Source of the DNA: Mucilaginibacter gilvus
Lineage (GTDB): Bacteria > Bacteroidota > Bacteroidia > Sphingobacteriales > Sphingobacteriaceae
Direction of reading: 5' to 3'
Assembly: GCF_004054195.1 (NCBI RefSeq)
Contig: NZ_SBIW01000003.1
Coordinates: forward strand, 496,001 to 560,000
DNA: 64,000 nucleotides
The notes beneath the pieces are model-generated. The model saw only the letters and a program-made list of their open reading frames with translations. It was not told the origin of the DNA and did no database searches. Below, piece after piece: positions 1 to 8,363 of the stretch. Position 1 is the first letter of the stretch; each line of letters opens with the position of its first letter. Both the position numbers and the translations under genes were made by a program.

Positions 1-436
1 CCCATTGTGTAACCAATTCAGCAGCTATCAGCCGCCGTATTACTTCTGTCCCCGAGGTTTTTTCCTGTAAATTATGGCTGATGAGTTCAGATTTGGAGAG
101 ATGGTTGTGGGTAAGCAAAATAGCTAAGGCGGTAAAATCTTCGCCGGTTTGCAGCGGCGTACCTTCCAGGGCTTTTTTTATATACAACTTAGCATAGCGG
201 CTCATAAATACAAACAACCGTCCAATGTTATTATCCAATTGGTAGGCTCTCTCCAACGCAATGGTATCATTGTTTCCAAACCTCACTTCGCTATTGGCAG
301 TGTTGCCGGTTTGGTCACCAACTGTATTCAACAGAAAACCTGTGAAATCCTGGATGGAAAGCTCCCGTTCCTGGTTTTCCTCTTCCAATTGTTCCACAAG
401 GCTTATTAATTGATGAATGAGTTGGTATGATTTCAT
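1..436 (-). CDS. MarR-family transcriptional regulator (3' end outside window)
   Basis: The reading frame starts at the ATG complementary to 434-436 and stays open to the window edge, giving 145 visible codons with no stop. It begins MKSYQLIHQLISLVEQLEEE. After an N-terminal helix comes a segment (RLFVFMSRYAKLYIKKAL) and a winged-helix-like core with a helix-turn-helix pattern (LTHNHLSKSELISHN, then GTEVIRRLIAAELV), typical of MarR-type proteins. MarR proteins are dimeric repressors, often ligand responsive. It lies 35 bases downstream of the last carotenoid-operon gene on the same strand, so it may be co-transcribed and control the operon. Assignment to MarR is by pattern; the DNA-contacting wing is cut off by the window edge. 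Confidence 0.75.
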   Translation of the reverse strand, partial: MKSYQLIHQLISLVEQLEEENQERELSIQDFTGFLLNTVGDQTGNTANSEVRFGNNDTIALERAYQLDNNIGRLFVFMSRYAKLYIKKALEGTPLQTGEDFTALAILLTHNHLSKSELISHNLQEKTSGTEVIRRLIAAELVTQW

Positions 437-471
437 TTTGTGTGCATACTAGTGCTTATTGGCATTCAAAT

Positions 472-1536
472 TTAGTTTATTTTACTTAGTTCAGGGTTTT
501 GTGTTTTAAAGGTAGCGTAAGCCGCCCGGTATTTTTGCCCGGGATCGGGTTCCGGCTTAAAGCTTTTCAACAGATTAAGCGCTCTAATCAGTGTGAGTTT
601 ATAGCCAGGTAATTCCGGGGCGTTCACGGCCAGCATATCGGCTACCTCTTTCCCAAGCAGGTAACGCATTAATCCCAATATATCATTAGCGGTAGCCTTG
701 CTTGTATTAATTTGCAGAATATGGTCGGTTAAGGCATGGGTGAGTTCCTGCCCGTGTGGCGATATGCGGAACTGGCGATGCTTGATAGCGGCATCCAATT
801 GTTGGGCCATTTTGGGATCTGCAGGGATCAGGTCTTTATGAAGACCGGTGAGGTAACCAATTACCGACCAAATGTGCATAAAAGCATCCTGATCTGCATG
901 GCTCACGCTAAAACCAAGCATCCGTAACCCCCGTATTACGATGAGTGAGAACGAGAGGTTGGTGCCTGCCATATCTTCCTGGTTAATAGGCACACCCCAT
1001 GAATTGTCCCACTTACCGCTTTGTATGGTATAATAACGAACCGCCGCGTGCATAATGCGTACTTTTAAGATCTCTTTATAAGCATTACCATCGTTGCCGA
1101 AAGCATCTGGCCCCATCACTTCCCATACAAAAACGGCCGTATCATACAGGCGTTTGGTTGTTTGTTTCCGTATCCGTTCAGATAAATGCAGCACCATAGC
1201 ACCATTTGCTGCCGTATAGCAATAAGGGAGCGACAACAGCCCAAGCAAGCTCATGATAATTTCTGAATGCCGGGCAAAGAAAACCGCGCCAGCTTTCAAT
1301 AGCTTTTGGTTTACCCAGGTTGGTAATTGCCCCGCATTTTTTATAAAAAGGAAGCCGGGATAAATTTCTTTTAGCTGATTTAAACCGTCTAAATTTGCTT
1401 TGCCGCTCATCCATTGCTGCAGTTGCAGCTTTTTTTCGGTATCGGCAAATATCTGTTGTATAAATTCATCAGCCTCCGGGTCTCCAAAAAGCCTTTTATC
1501 ATTTAAAAACTCATTGCTGTAAATTGGCTCAATCAT
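472..1536 (-). CDS. DUF2236 / Lcp-MpaB-type haem oxygenase-like protein
   Basis: This 354-residue protein carries the DUF2236 signature: a VRIMHAAVR motif near residue 165, in which the His is the expected haem ligand, then PINQEDMAGT, then WSVIGYLTGL followed by a proline. The family includes latex-clearing protein Lcp, which cleaves polyisoprene double bonds with dioxygen, and the fungal MpaB oxygenase, which cleaves a prenyl side chain. No signal peptide is visible, so it is probably cytosolic or membrane-associated. It is the eighth gene of the carotenoid operon, three bases after the FAD oxidoreductase. A role in cleaving or oxidising an isoprenoid or carotenoid is an inference from family and context; the substrate is unknown. 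Confidence 0.75.
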   Translation of the reverse strand: MIEPIYSNEFLNDKRLFGDPEADEFIQQIFADTEKKLQLQQWMSGKANLDGLNQLKEIYPGFLFIKNAGQLPTWVNQKLLKAGAVFFARHSEIIMSLLGLLSLPYCYTAANGAMVLHLSERIRKQTTKRLYDTAVFVWEVMGPDAFGNDGNAYKEILKVRIMHAAVRYYTIQSGKWDNSWGVPINQEDMAGTNLSFSLIVIRGLRMLGFSVSHADQDAFMHIWSVIGYLTGLHKDLIPADPKMAQQLDAAIKHRQFRISPHGQELTHALTDHILQINTSKATANDILGLMRYLLGKEVADMLAVNAPELPGYKLTLIRALNLLKSFKPEPDPGQKYRAAYATFKTQNPELSKIN

Positions 1537-1539
1537 GGC

Positions 1540-2793
1540 TTAATTCATAGTTTTAATAATGGCTTCGGCAGTTAACCTCCCGCTTTTCATGGCTGCATTA
1601 ATAGAACCGTTTAATAAATAATCGCCGCAACAAAAGCAGTTTTCACTTATACGTAAAGTAGATGGTTCGGGGTCATTGCATACATGTTCGTCATTAGGCA
1701 ATGCATATGGGATGAAATAGGTCTTAATGTGCTTCCAGGTCGGTGAACCGGGATACCACTGTTTTAATTCATCCAACACTTTTGGAATTATTTCCGGGGA
1801 AGTATTTGCTTCATCATCGCCAATTAAAGTAACAGAGATCAACGATTGTCCGGTCGAACTATAAGCAGGTGATATTTGATCCATTATCGCCACGTTATTT
1901 ACCAGCTTATTGGATAAAGTATTTAATGCAATAAGCGGTTCGGTAAACGGCGGCTTAGCAGATGCAAAATATATGCATACTACCGAATTCGGTTTTTTGC
2001 TGCTGCCATTGAGCGGAATTAGCTTGTTAGGAGATTTTGCAGCCGTTAGCAAAATATTTTTTGCGTAATAAATTGAACCTGTCGTTGTTGTTACAAAGTT
2101 GTTTTCAACAAAACTAACGTTTTGATTTAGTTCCAATTCATCTGCTGTAAGCCCTTCTGCTAATTGTTTTGGAATCATGCCCATTCCTCGGGCGGGGATA
2201 ACCGTATCGCCCTCGCTGAACATTTTGAAAACGAATTCGAACATGCGGCTGGAAGTATTCAACTCGTTTTCCAAAAAGATCCCGGTCATAAAAGGACGAA
2301 AGAAAAAGCTGATAATCTGATCGCTAAACCCTTTGTTTTTTAAATATGACAGGGTGGTTGTTTCGTGTTCACTAAAAACGCTATCAATGCTTTTGCCGGA
2401 TAGCCTTAATTTTAAGGCGAGTATTTTTACTTTATCGGCCAGCGTGCCCGCTGGAAAAAAAAGTGTTTTCCATAATGTTGAGGGTTGCCTCAACGGGTCG
2501 CCTATCTGTGAAACTCTCTTTTCAGTTAGAATAAGCGCACCGGGATCAAACTTTCGCAAGTCGAGCGCTTCATAATCTAAAAATCTTTTGGCTTCGGGGT
2601 AGGCGGTTAGCAAAACCTGGAAACCATGGTCGAGCAGAAAACCGTCTTGTTCATCTGTTTTTACACGGCCACCTATGGATGCCGTGGCTTCCAGTATCTT
2701 AATGGTTTTACCGGCTGCTTTTAAAACTTTAGCAGCGGTTAACCCGGCAATACCTGCGCCAACAATCAGTACGTCTGTTTCATCACCTATCAT
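1540..2793 (-). CDS. FAD-dependent amine-oxidase-fold oxidoreductase
   Basis: The 417-residue protein starts with a Rossmann FAD-binding motif (VLIVGAGIAGLTAA) followed by GGRVKTDEQDGFLLDHGFQV, the layout of the NAD(P)/FAD amine oxidase/phytoene desaturase superfamily. A C-terminal FAD-contact segment (CFCCGDYLLNGSINAAMKSG) places the substrate cap between the two. It shares a 4-base ATGA overlap with the upstream flavin reductase, so the two are probably translationally coupled. It is a second desaturase-like flavoprotein next to crtI but clearly distinct from it. It could act on a carotenoid or other isoprenoid; its exact reaction cannot be told from sequence alone. Confidence 0.75.
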   Translation of the reverse strand: MIGDETDVLIVGAGIAGLTAAKVLKAAGKTIKILEATASIGGRVKTDEQDGFLLDHGFQVLLTAYPEAKRFLDYEALDLRKFDPGALILTEKRVSQIGDPLRQPSTLWKTLFFPAGTLADKVKILALKLRLSGKSIDSVFSEHETTTLSYLKNKGFSDQIISFFFRPFMTGIFLENELNTSSRMFEFVFKMFSEGDTVIPARGMGMIPKQLAEGLTADELELNQNVSFVENNFVTTTTGSIYYAKNILLTAAKSPNKLIPLNGSSKKPNSVVCIYFASAKPPFTEPLIALNTLSNKLVNNVAIMDQISPAYSSTGQSLISVTLIGDDEANTSPEIIPKVLDELKQWYPGSPTWKHIKTYFIPYALPNDEHVCNDPEPSTLRISENCFCCGDYLLNGSINAAMKSGRLTAEAIIKTMN

Positions 2794-3437
2794 ACTTTTT
2801 GCATATTTAGTTCACGGGGCTCCGTTCCGGGTTTAGCATAAGAAAGTCGGCCAAAAGCCTGCGAGAGAAAGTAGGAGTCTAAACCGGCTACGGTCATCGT
2901 CCCCGCTTTGGTATGGTCCACCGTGCCATCGTCTGCTATGATGAGATCATTAACTAATATCTGAACAATTTCGCCTACAACTATGGTTGTCCCGTTGATC
3001 TCCATATTTATCATTTCCTTTAATTCTAACCCGATACGAATAGTAGACTGTTCTACAAAAGGTGCTTTAAATCCATTGGTATAATACTTTTTAAAGCCGC
3101 ATTGGTCAAATTCAGAAACGCCGGACGGATAACTTGCACTGGTTTGGTGTGCCTGCTTGTACCATTCCGGTAATACATTATTCAGGGTGTATTCCCCTGT
3201 AGTTTTGATATTGCCAAGGGTATCGTTGTGTTCACGTTCGGGTCTTATCACAATACCCAATAGCGGGGGATTTGCCCCTAAATGAAAGGCGGAACTAATG
3301 ATACAAAGGTTTGTTATGCCATCGGTACTGGCAGTGCCCAGCAGGTTAAGCGCTTTATAGCCAACCAGGCCATTGATGAGGCTGATCCTGTATTGTTTCT
3401 CCATTTCGGCAATCTCACCGCTTTTTATACTTATCAT
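2790..3437 (-). CDS. Flavin reductase-like FMN-binding protein
   Basis: This 215-residue protein has the features of the flavin reductase-like domain (PF01613 type): an N-terminal core with CIISSAFHLGANPPLLGIVIRP, a HNDTLGNIKTTGEYTLNN segment, and later VGEIVQI. Such proteins bind FMN and either reduce flavin for a partner oxygenase or act as flavoenzymes themselves. It sits one base after the SDR stop and overlaps the FAD oxidoreductase start by four bases, so all three are likely made together. Supplying reduced flavin to an oxygenase of this operon is plausible but inferred. Confidence 0.75.
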   Translation of the reverse strand: MISIKSGEIAEMEKQYRISLINGLVGYKALNLLGTASTDGITNLCIISSAFHLGANPPLLGIVIRPEREHNDTLGNIKTTGEYTLNNVLPEWYKQAHQTSASYPSGVSEFDQCGFKKYYTNGFKAPFVEQSTIRIGLELKEMINMEINGTTIVVGEIVQILVNDLIIADDGTVDHTKAGTMTVAGLDSYFLSQAFGRLSYAKPGTEPRELNMQKV

Positions 3438-3438
3438 T

Positions 3439-4155
3439 TTAACCAGCCTTTAATTTACCTAATCCACCATCTATACCAATCACCTGCCCTGTCATCCAGG
3501 CGGTTTCATCAGCTAATAAAAACGCTATGGCTGAACTGATGTCTTCAGGGACCCCATATTTACCCAGGGGATGCCTTTTGTTAGATGCTTCTTTCCTTTC
3601 CGGTGTGCTCAAAAATGTTTGAGCGAGCGGCGTATCCGTCAATGATGGCGCTATTACATTTACCCGGATACGGTTGGGAGACAATTCCGCAGCGAGGGAA
3701 AGCGCCAGCCCCTCCACCGCGCTTTTGGCGGCAGCAATGCTGCCGTGAAAGCTCATGCCGGTCTTCGCCGCTACAGAACTAATGAGCACCACAGAGGCCG
3801 ATTGCGCGACTTTAAGCGGTTTTAGGGCTTGTTGTATTATTTTAACGGCTCCCGTAACGTTTACACGGTAATCGTTTAGGAAATCATCTTCGGTTAAGCG
3901 TGCAAAGGGCTTTAAAGTAATGCTGCCTACCGAGTATACCAGGCCATGTAATTGTTCGGGTAAAAAAGCGGCAGCTGGGCTGCAATCTTGCAGAATATCC
4001 AGTGTTAGATGATTCACGCCCACGGGCCATTCTGGTGATGATGTTCGGGAAATATTATACACCGTTGCGCCGTTTGCAGCCAAAAGTTTAATTAGCGAGA
4101 GGCCAATACCAGAACTGCCGCCAATTACTAATATGTTTTTGCCGTTAAAATTCAT
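3439..4155 (-). CDS. Short-chain dehydrogenase/reductase lacking the usual catalytic Tyr
   Basis: This 238-residue SDR has the classical NAD(P)-binding GGSSGIG motif near residue 12, a conserved Ser in LISSVAA, and the C-terminal AWMTGQVIGIDGGLG. The active-site motif, normally YxxxK, reads SIAAAK: the Lys is present but Ile occupies the Tyr position. It starts inside the end of folE (4-base ATGA overlap), so it is almost certainly translationally coupled to GTP cyclohydrolase I. By context it might act on a pterin, like sepiapterin or dihydromonapterin reductases, or on a carotenoid end group. The missing Tyr makes ordinary reductase chemistry doubtful. Confidence 0.8.
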   Translation of the reverse strand: MNFNGKNILVIGGSSGIGLSLIKLLAANGATVYNISRTSSPEWPVGVNHLTLDILQDCSPAAAFLPEQLHGLVYSVGSITLKPFARLTEDDFLNDYRVNVTGAVKIIQQALKPLKVAQSASVVLISSVAAKTGMSFHGSIAAAKSAVEGLALSLAAELSPNRIRVNVIAPSLTDTPLAQTFLSTPERKEASNKRHPLGKYGVPEDISSAIAFLLADETAWMTGQVIGIDGGLGKLKAG

Positions 4156-4811
4156 GAGCCTATGTATTTTAAAAATTCATTCTTAACGTCGGCCTCGCGG
4201 AAACGCCCGCAATATTCAGCCGTTAAAGTTGTGCTGTTAATATCCCTTACACCGCGACTGGAAACACAGTGGTGGTGCGCGTCTACAATTACCGCCACGT
4301 CCTCGGTACCTAATGCTTCCTTTATTTCGTTCGCTATTTGTATAGTCAATCTTTCCTGTATCTGCGGCCGTTGGCTGCAGTACTGAACAATGCGGTTCAA
4401 CTTTGATAAGCCGATAACCTCCCCATTGCTGAAATAAGCAACATGCGCCTTGCCAGTAATGGGCACAAAATGATGCTCGCAGTTACTAAATACGCTAATG
4501 TTGCGTTCTACCAGCATCTGGTTATAGCTAAATGGGTTCTTAAACAAGGTTGGAACCGGCTTATTGGATGGATTAAGCCCGCTGAATATTTCTTTTACAT
4601 ACATTTTAGCCACCCGTTTTGGTGTGTCTTTCAGGCTGTCGTCATCAAGGTCGAGACCGAGAACGTGCATAATGCCCGCGAAATGATTTTGAATCAGCTG
4701 AATTTTGGTTTCATCGTCTAAGTCAAAAGCGTCTGGCCGCAGTGGCGTATCATATGCCGGGGCAAAATATGCGATATCTGTATCAGTTATTTGGTCGTTA
4801 TTGTGAATCAT
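4152..4811 (-). CDS. folE: GTP cyclohydrolase I (type I FolE)
   Basis: The 219-residue product matches bacterial GTP cyclohydrolase I in length and motifs. The zinc site is visible as NCEHHFVPITGKAHVAY and HHHCVSSRGVRD, and substrate-binding residues lie in GLSKLNRIV. The enzyme converts GTP to 7,8-dihydroneopterin triphosphate, the first step to folate or tetrahydropterins. It lies 102 bases after idi in the carotenoid operon and overlaps the SDR by four bases. No other folate gene is nearby, so the placement suggests a dedicated pterin supply for this operon, perhaps for a light-related cofactor. That role is inferred. Confidence 0.93.
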   Translation of the reverse strand: MIHNNDQITDTDIAYFAPAYDTPLRPDAFDLDDETKIQLIQNHFAGIMHVLGLDLDDDSLKDTPKRVAKMYVKEIFSGLNPSNKPVPTLFKNPFSYNQMLVERNISVFSNCEHHFVPITGKAHVAYFSNGEVIGLSKLNRIVQYCSQRPQIQERLTIQIANEIKEALGTEDVAVIVDAHHHCVSSRGVRDINSTTLTAEYCGRFREADVKNEFLKYIGS

Positions 4812-4913
4812 ATTGTGGTTAAATGAGGAGGGACCCTAATGCTGCCCGCATCGGTTGGTCGTTGATATAAAATACCCGTCTCGCGTTCTTAAGCCGTTAA
4901 GTTGAACAGGGCA

Positions 4914-5456
4914 CTAATTATCGCTTGCTTCATATTTAATTTCTGTTTTAAAGTGTTCCATCACCTGCTCAAAGCAGATGTTAAGCCAAACGGTATAACT
5001 GCCCGGATCTGTTTTAAGTTTATAAGAGATTAACTCCATATTCAGGTATTCAAAATCCTTCACTTCCGATGGGTCGGGGATGGGTTGTTGGTTGCTGATG
5101 CCAAAGAACACATGGTCGAATTCGTTCTCTATCAAGCCGTTTTGAAGGGTTTCACAGTATCTGAAGCTGAATATCTCCTTCAGTTCACAATCAAAACCCA
5201 TTTCTTCCTGTAACCTCCTGTGTGCGGCATTGCTTGTTTGTTCACCAATCCTGGGGTGGCTGCAACAGGTGTTTGTCCATTTTCCGCCTGAATGATATTT
5301 CGCGTCTGCCCGTTGCTGCAACAGCAATTGCCCATCTGTGTTGAAGATGAAAATAGAAAACGCGCGGTGTAACTGGCCTGTAATGTGGGCCCGCAACTTA
5401 TCTAATGTGCCGGTTATCCGGCCTTGTTCGTTTACAGCAATTATAATCTCGCTCAA
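4914..5456 (-). CDS. idi: Isopentenyl-diphosphate delta-isomerase, type I (Nudix)
   Basis: This 180-residue protein is a type I IPP isomerase. It has the active-site Cys region TNTCCSHPR, the Nudix-like box with AHRRLQEEMGF, and an acidic FDHVFFG segment. It interconverts isopentenyl and dimethylallyl diphosphate, supplying the allylic starter for the polyprenyl diphosphates that feed CrtB. It lies 68 bases downstream of crtB on the same strand, as expected for a carotenoid operon. The assignment is firm. Confidence 0.93.
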   Translation of the reverse strand: MSEIIIAVNEQGRITGTLDKLRAHITGQLHRAFSIFIFNTDGQLLLQQRADAKYHSGGKWTNTCCSHPRIGEQTSNAAHRRLQEEMGFDCELKEIFSFRYCETLQNGLIENEFDHVFFGISNQQPIPDPSEVKDFEYLNMELISYKLKTDPGSYTVWLNICFEQVMEHFKTEIKYEASDN

Positions 5457-5524
5457 ATTTTTATTTTTTAGTTTCTGTATGTGAATGCCCGGGTCGTGAT
5501 GTTAATAAACGAGCCACCGATACT

Positions 5525-6361
5525 TTATAATGCGTTTAATTTATGGCGCAAAAGCGAATCGAACATCAAAATGAACTTGTGGCTATTAGATACCCTGATG
5601 CGCCCGTACATTACCTTGTCTGCCGTTGTTTTGGTGATTTTATGAAACAGTTTTTTGTAATATACAAATGCGAGGTAAACCCCCTTACGTGACGACCGCG
5701 GCAATAAGCGGATGCCCGTCAGTGCTTCATTAAATTCTTCCCGTATTTCTTTTTCAATTTCAGCCTTATCATTATTAGAAAAATTACTAAGGTCAATACC
5801 GGGAAAATAGGCGCGGCTCAGGTCCTGATAATCGGCTTTCAGATCACGAAGAAAATTAACTTTTTGGAATGCAGAACCTAATTTCATGGCGGGGTTTTTA
5901 AGACGCATATAGGTCTCTTCGTCGCCGCCGGTGAAAACCTGCAGGCACATGAGACCTACTACCTGCGCTGAGCCCAGTACATAAAGATCATATTGGTCTG
6001 GTGTATACCTGCGCTGCTCGAGGTCCATTTCCATACTTTTTAAAAACTGATCAATTAGCTCATGTTTGATATGATACTTATTTACAGTTTGTTGAAAAGA
6101 ATTTAATACCGGGTTTAGGCTAATGCCACGCCTGATAGCTTCGAAACATTCCTGTCGCAATTCGGCCAGCAAACTTGCTTTGTCATAGTCGTGGAAGCTA
6201 TCTACTATCTCATCGGCAAGGCGCACAAAACCGTATATAGCGTATATAGGCTGGCGCAGCTCTTTATTTAAAAAATAGATTCCCAACGAAAAACTGGTGC
6301 TGTAAAGCCTGGTAGTTGCTTTACTGCATGTTGCTGATAGGGTATCAAATCGTTCTTTCAT
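5525..6361 (-). CDS. crtB: Phytoene synthase
   Basis: The 278-residue protein shows the squalene/phytoene synthase fold, with the first aspartate-rich motif RLADEIVDSF near residue 48 and the second as KVNFLRDLKADYQDLSRAYFP near residue 170. It condenses two geranylgeranyl diphosphates to 15-cis-phytoene. Its ATG overlaps the crtI stop by four bases (ATGA), indicating translational coupling with the desaturase. Length and motifs are normal. Confidence 0.93.
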   Translation of the reverse strand: MKERFDTLSATCSKATTRLYSTSFSLGIYFLNKELRQPIYAIYGFVRLADEIVDSFHDYDKASLLAELRQECFEAIRRGISLNPVLNSFQQTVNKYHIKHELIDQFLKSMEMDLEQRRYTPDQYDLYVLGSAQVVGLMCLQVFTGGDEETYMRLKNPAMKLGSAFQKVNFLRDLKADYQDLSRAYFPGIDLSNFSNNDKAEIEKEIREEFNEALTGIRLLPRSSRKGVYLAFVYYKKLFHKITKTTADKVMYGRIRVSNSHKFILMFDSLLRHKLNAL

Positions 6362-7887
6362 GATAGTTTATTCAAATATTTTATCATTTGTTGTGCGGCT
6401 ACCTTTCCCGAAATGATGGATGGCGGCACGCCCGGGCCGGGTACCGTAAGCTGGCCGGTATAAAACAAATTATCTAAATGTTTATTTTTAATAGAAGGTT
6501 TCAGGTTGGCTGTTTGCATCAGCGTATTGGCCAAACCGTAAGCATTGCCCTTAAAGGAATTGTAGTCGGCAACAAAGTCGTTAACGCAGTAGCTTTTTTT
6601 GTAATCGATGCTTGTCCTGATATTGGTGTCGGTATGCTTTTCCAGGCGGGACATGATCAGATCGAAATACTGCTTACGCAACGCCTCCGTATCATCAGCA
6701 CCGGGCGCAAGCGGCATCAGCACAAACAGATTTTCATGGCCTTCCGGTGCAACCGTAGCGTCGGTTTTTGAAGGGCAGCAAACATAGAACAATGGCTTAG
6801 AAGGCCATTTTGGCTCTTTATATATTTCAACAGCATGTTGCTGCAGACCGGCATCGAAAAATAGGTTATGATGCTGCAGTTTAGCAACTTTTCGATTAAG
6901 CCCGAGGTAAAAGATCAGGCTTGAGGGTGCCATTACCCTGCTTTCCCAATACTTCTCATTATAGTTCCTGTACCTTGATTCTAATAGCTTACTTTCCACA
7001 TGGTTGTAATCGGCACCGGCTATAACGCCATCGTACTGTTTGGATTGCTTTGTTGTAACTACTTCATTCACCAACTTACCTGCAGCATTCAGTTTGGTTA
7101 CCGATTCGTTGGTGTAAAAATTCACACCTTGTTTTTCGGCAACGGTGCGCATGGCATCGATCACCGTTCCAAAGCCCCCTTCCGGATACCAGGTGCCGAG
7201 TTTTAATCCGGCATAGTTCATCAGGCTGTACAGGGCGGGTGTTTCCTCGGGCATTGCCCCTAAAAACAGTACCGGGAACTCCATGAGCGCTATTAACCGG
7301 GGATCTTTAAAATATCTTCGAATATGCTTGCTGAAAGAGTTGAAAACCTCCAGTTTGAACAACCCTTTGATCAGATCTTTATCGGCAAATTCAAATAGAG
7401 ATAGCCCGGGTTTGTAAACCAACTTCTCCATCCCTATTTTATATTTATAGGATGCCCCGTCTAAAAAAAGCTTTAACTTTTCTGAACTACCGGCTTCAAT
7501 CGATTCGAAAAGATCACATAAGCCTTTAAAATTAGCCGGGATATTAATAACATCATTTTTGCCATACACTACAGAAAAGCCGGGATCCAGCTGCTCAAGT
7601 TGATAAAGTTGTGGCACTTCGTAGCCGAAGTCTGCAAAGAATTTTTCAAATACTTCCGGCATCCAATACCAACTTGGGCCCATGTCAAAAGTATAGCCAT
7701 TTGTTGTAGTTAAATACCTTGCCCGGCCGCCAATGCTACCATTCTTTTCGTACACATCTACCGTGCAACCAGCCTGGGCTAAATAAGAAGCCGCGCTTAA
7801 TGCAGCGAAACCCGAGCCGATGACAGCTACTGACGAGATCGCGTTCTTTTTGGCAAAAAGAGAAGTGGACTTTTGATACAGGCGCAT
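6358..7887 (-). CDS. crtI: Phytoene desaturase
   Basis: This 509-residue CrtI-type flavoprotein has an N-terminal FAD motif (VAVIGSGFAALSAASYLAQAG) followed by GGRARYLTTTNGYTFDMGPSW. It ends with the family's C-terminal signature, here FYTGQLTVPGPGVPPSIISG. CrtI desaturates phytoene stepwise towards neurosporene, lycopene or further. It is the first gene of the minus-strand operon; upstream is non-coding DNA with an inverted repeat 3 to 20 bases ahead of the ATG. Because no cyclase, hydroxylase or ketolase follows in this operon, the local product may be acyclic unless those genes lie elsewhere. The number of desaturation steps cannot be read from sequence. Confidence 0.93.
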   Translation of the reverse strand: MRLYQKSTSLFAKKNAISSVAVIGSGFAALSAASYLAQAGCTVDVYEKNGSIGGRARYLTTTNGYTFDMGPSWYWMPEVFEKFFADFGYEVPQLYQLEQLDPGFSVVYGKNDVINIPANFKGLCDLFESIEAGSSEKLKLFLDGASYKYKIGMEKLVYKPGLSLFEFADKDLIKGLFKLEVFNSFSKHIRRYFKDPRLIALMEFPVLFLGAMPEETPALYSLMNYAGLKLGTWYPEGGFGTVIDAMRTVAEKQGVNFYTNESVTKLNAAGKLVNEVVTTKQSKQYDGVIAGADYNHVESKLLESRYRNYNEKYWESRVMAPSSLIFYLGLNRKVAKLQHHNLFFDAGLQQHAVEIYKEPKWPSKPLFYVCCPSKTDATVAPEGHENLFVLMPLAPGADDTEALRKQYFDLIMSRLEKHTDTNIRTSIDYKKSYCVNDFVADYNSFKGNAYGLANTLMQTANLKPSIKNKHLDNLFYTGQLTVPGPGVPPSIISGKVAAQQMIKYLNKLS

Positions 7888-7889
7888 TG

Positions 7890-7907
7890 TAGTACAATTA
7901 TATACTA
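7890..7907 (-). promoter_or_regulatory. Inverted repeat at the crtI promoter, candidate MarR operator
   Basis: TAGTACAATTATATACTA has perfect 5-base arms (TAGTA/TACTA) around an 8-base centre. On the minus strand the centre contains TATAATTG, one mismatch from the Bacteroidota -7 element TAnnTTTG. A repressor bound here would block the operon promoter. The linked MarR gene is the obvious candidate, but binding is inferred. Confidence 0.4.
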
Positions 7908-8363
7908 AATTTTAAAATATAGTGCATAATTGAATTTATTTATTGCCTATTATGACTATTTCCGCAGTTTCCTGTCATCTACTACAGTAAAATACATAAG
8001 GTGTCGGTTTTGTATTAAGATTTTTTTATTTATTGCCGACTATTAGGAGGAATTGAATTAAAATAATCCCAAACCTTTAAAATCATTTTTAGAAAAATAC
8101 TATTTTAAACAATCAAAACACTTCGATTCAATAATCATAGAAGTTGCTTGAATTATAACTAACGGAATATCAATTTAATCCACTCATCAACAGTAGCTTT
8201 GATTAAGCCTTGAAATGTTCTGGTTGTATGAATTCGATTAGATTCTAACCAACAAATAAATACTTACCTTAAATACTACATAGTATCAGCCGCGATGGCA
8301 AGCCGTAAATAGATTGTACTTAGGAAATTATTTAAAAGAAAGTTATAAACCATATCCACTTTA
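7908..8363. other. AT-rich non-coding stretch
   Basis: This is the leader region upstream of crtI followed by DNA without a supported gene. On the minus strand 8159-8263 encodes about 34 open codons ending in TVDEWIKLIFR and a stop; it looks like the tail of a lost gene, but I do not recognise the family. No RNA gene or clear terminator is seen. Confidence 0.4.

Noticed and set aside
8159..8263. Short open stretch ending TVDEWIKLIFR
   Set aside because: Looks coding and may be the tail of a lost gene, but I could not name a family and it has no start codon.
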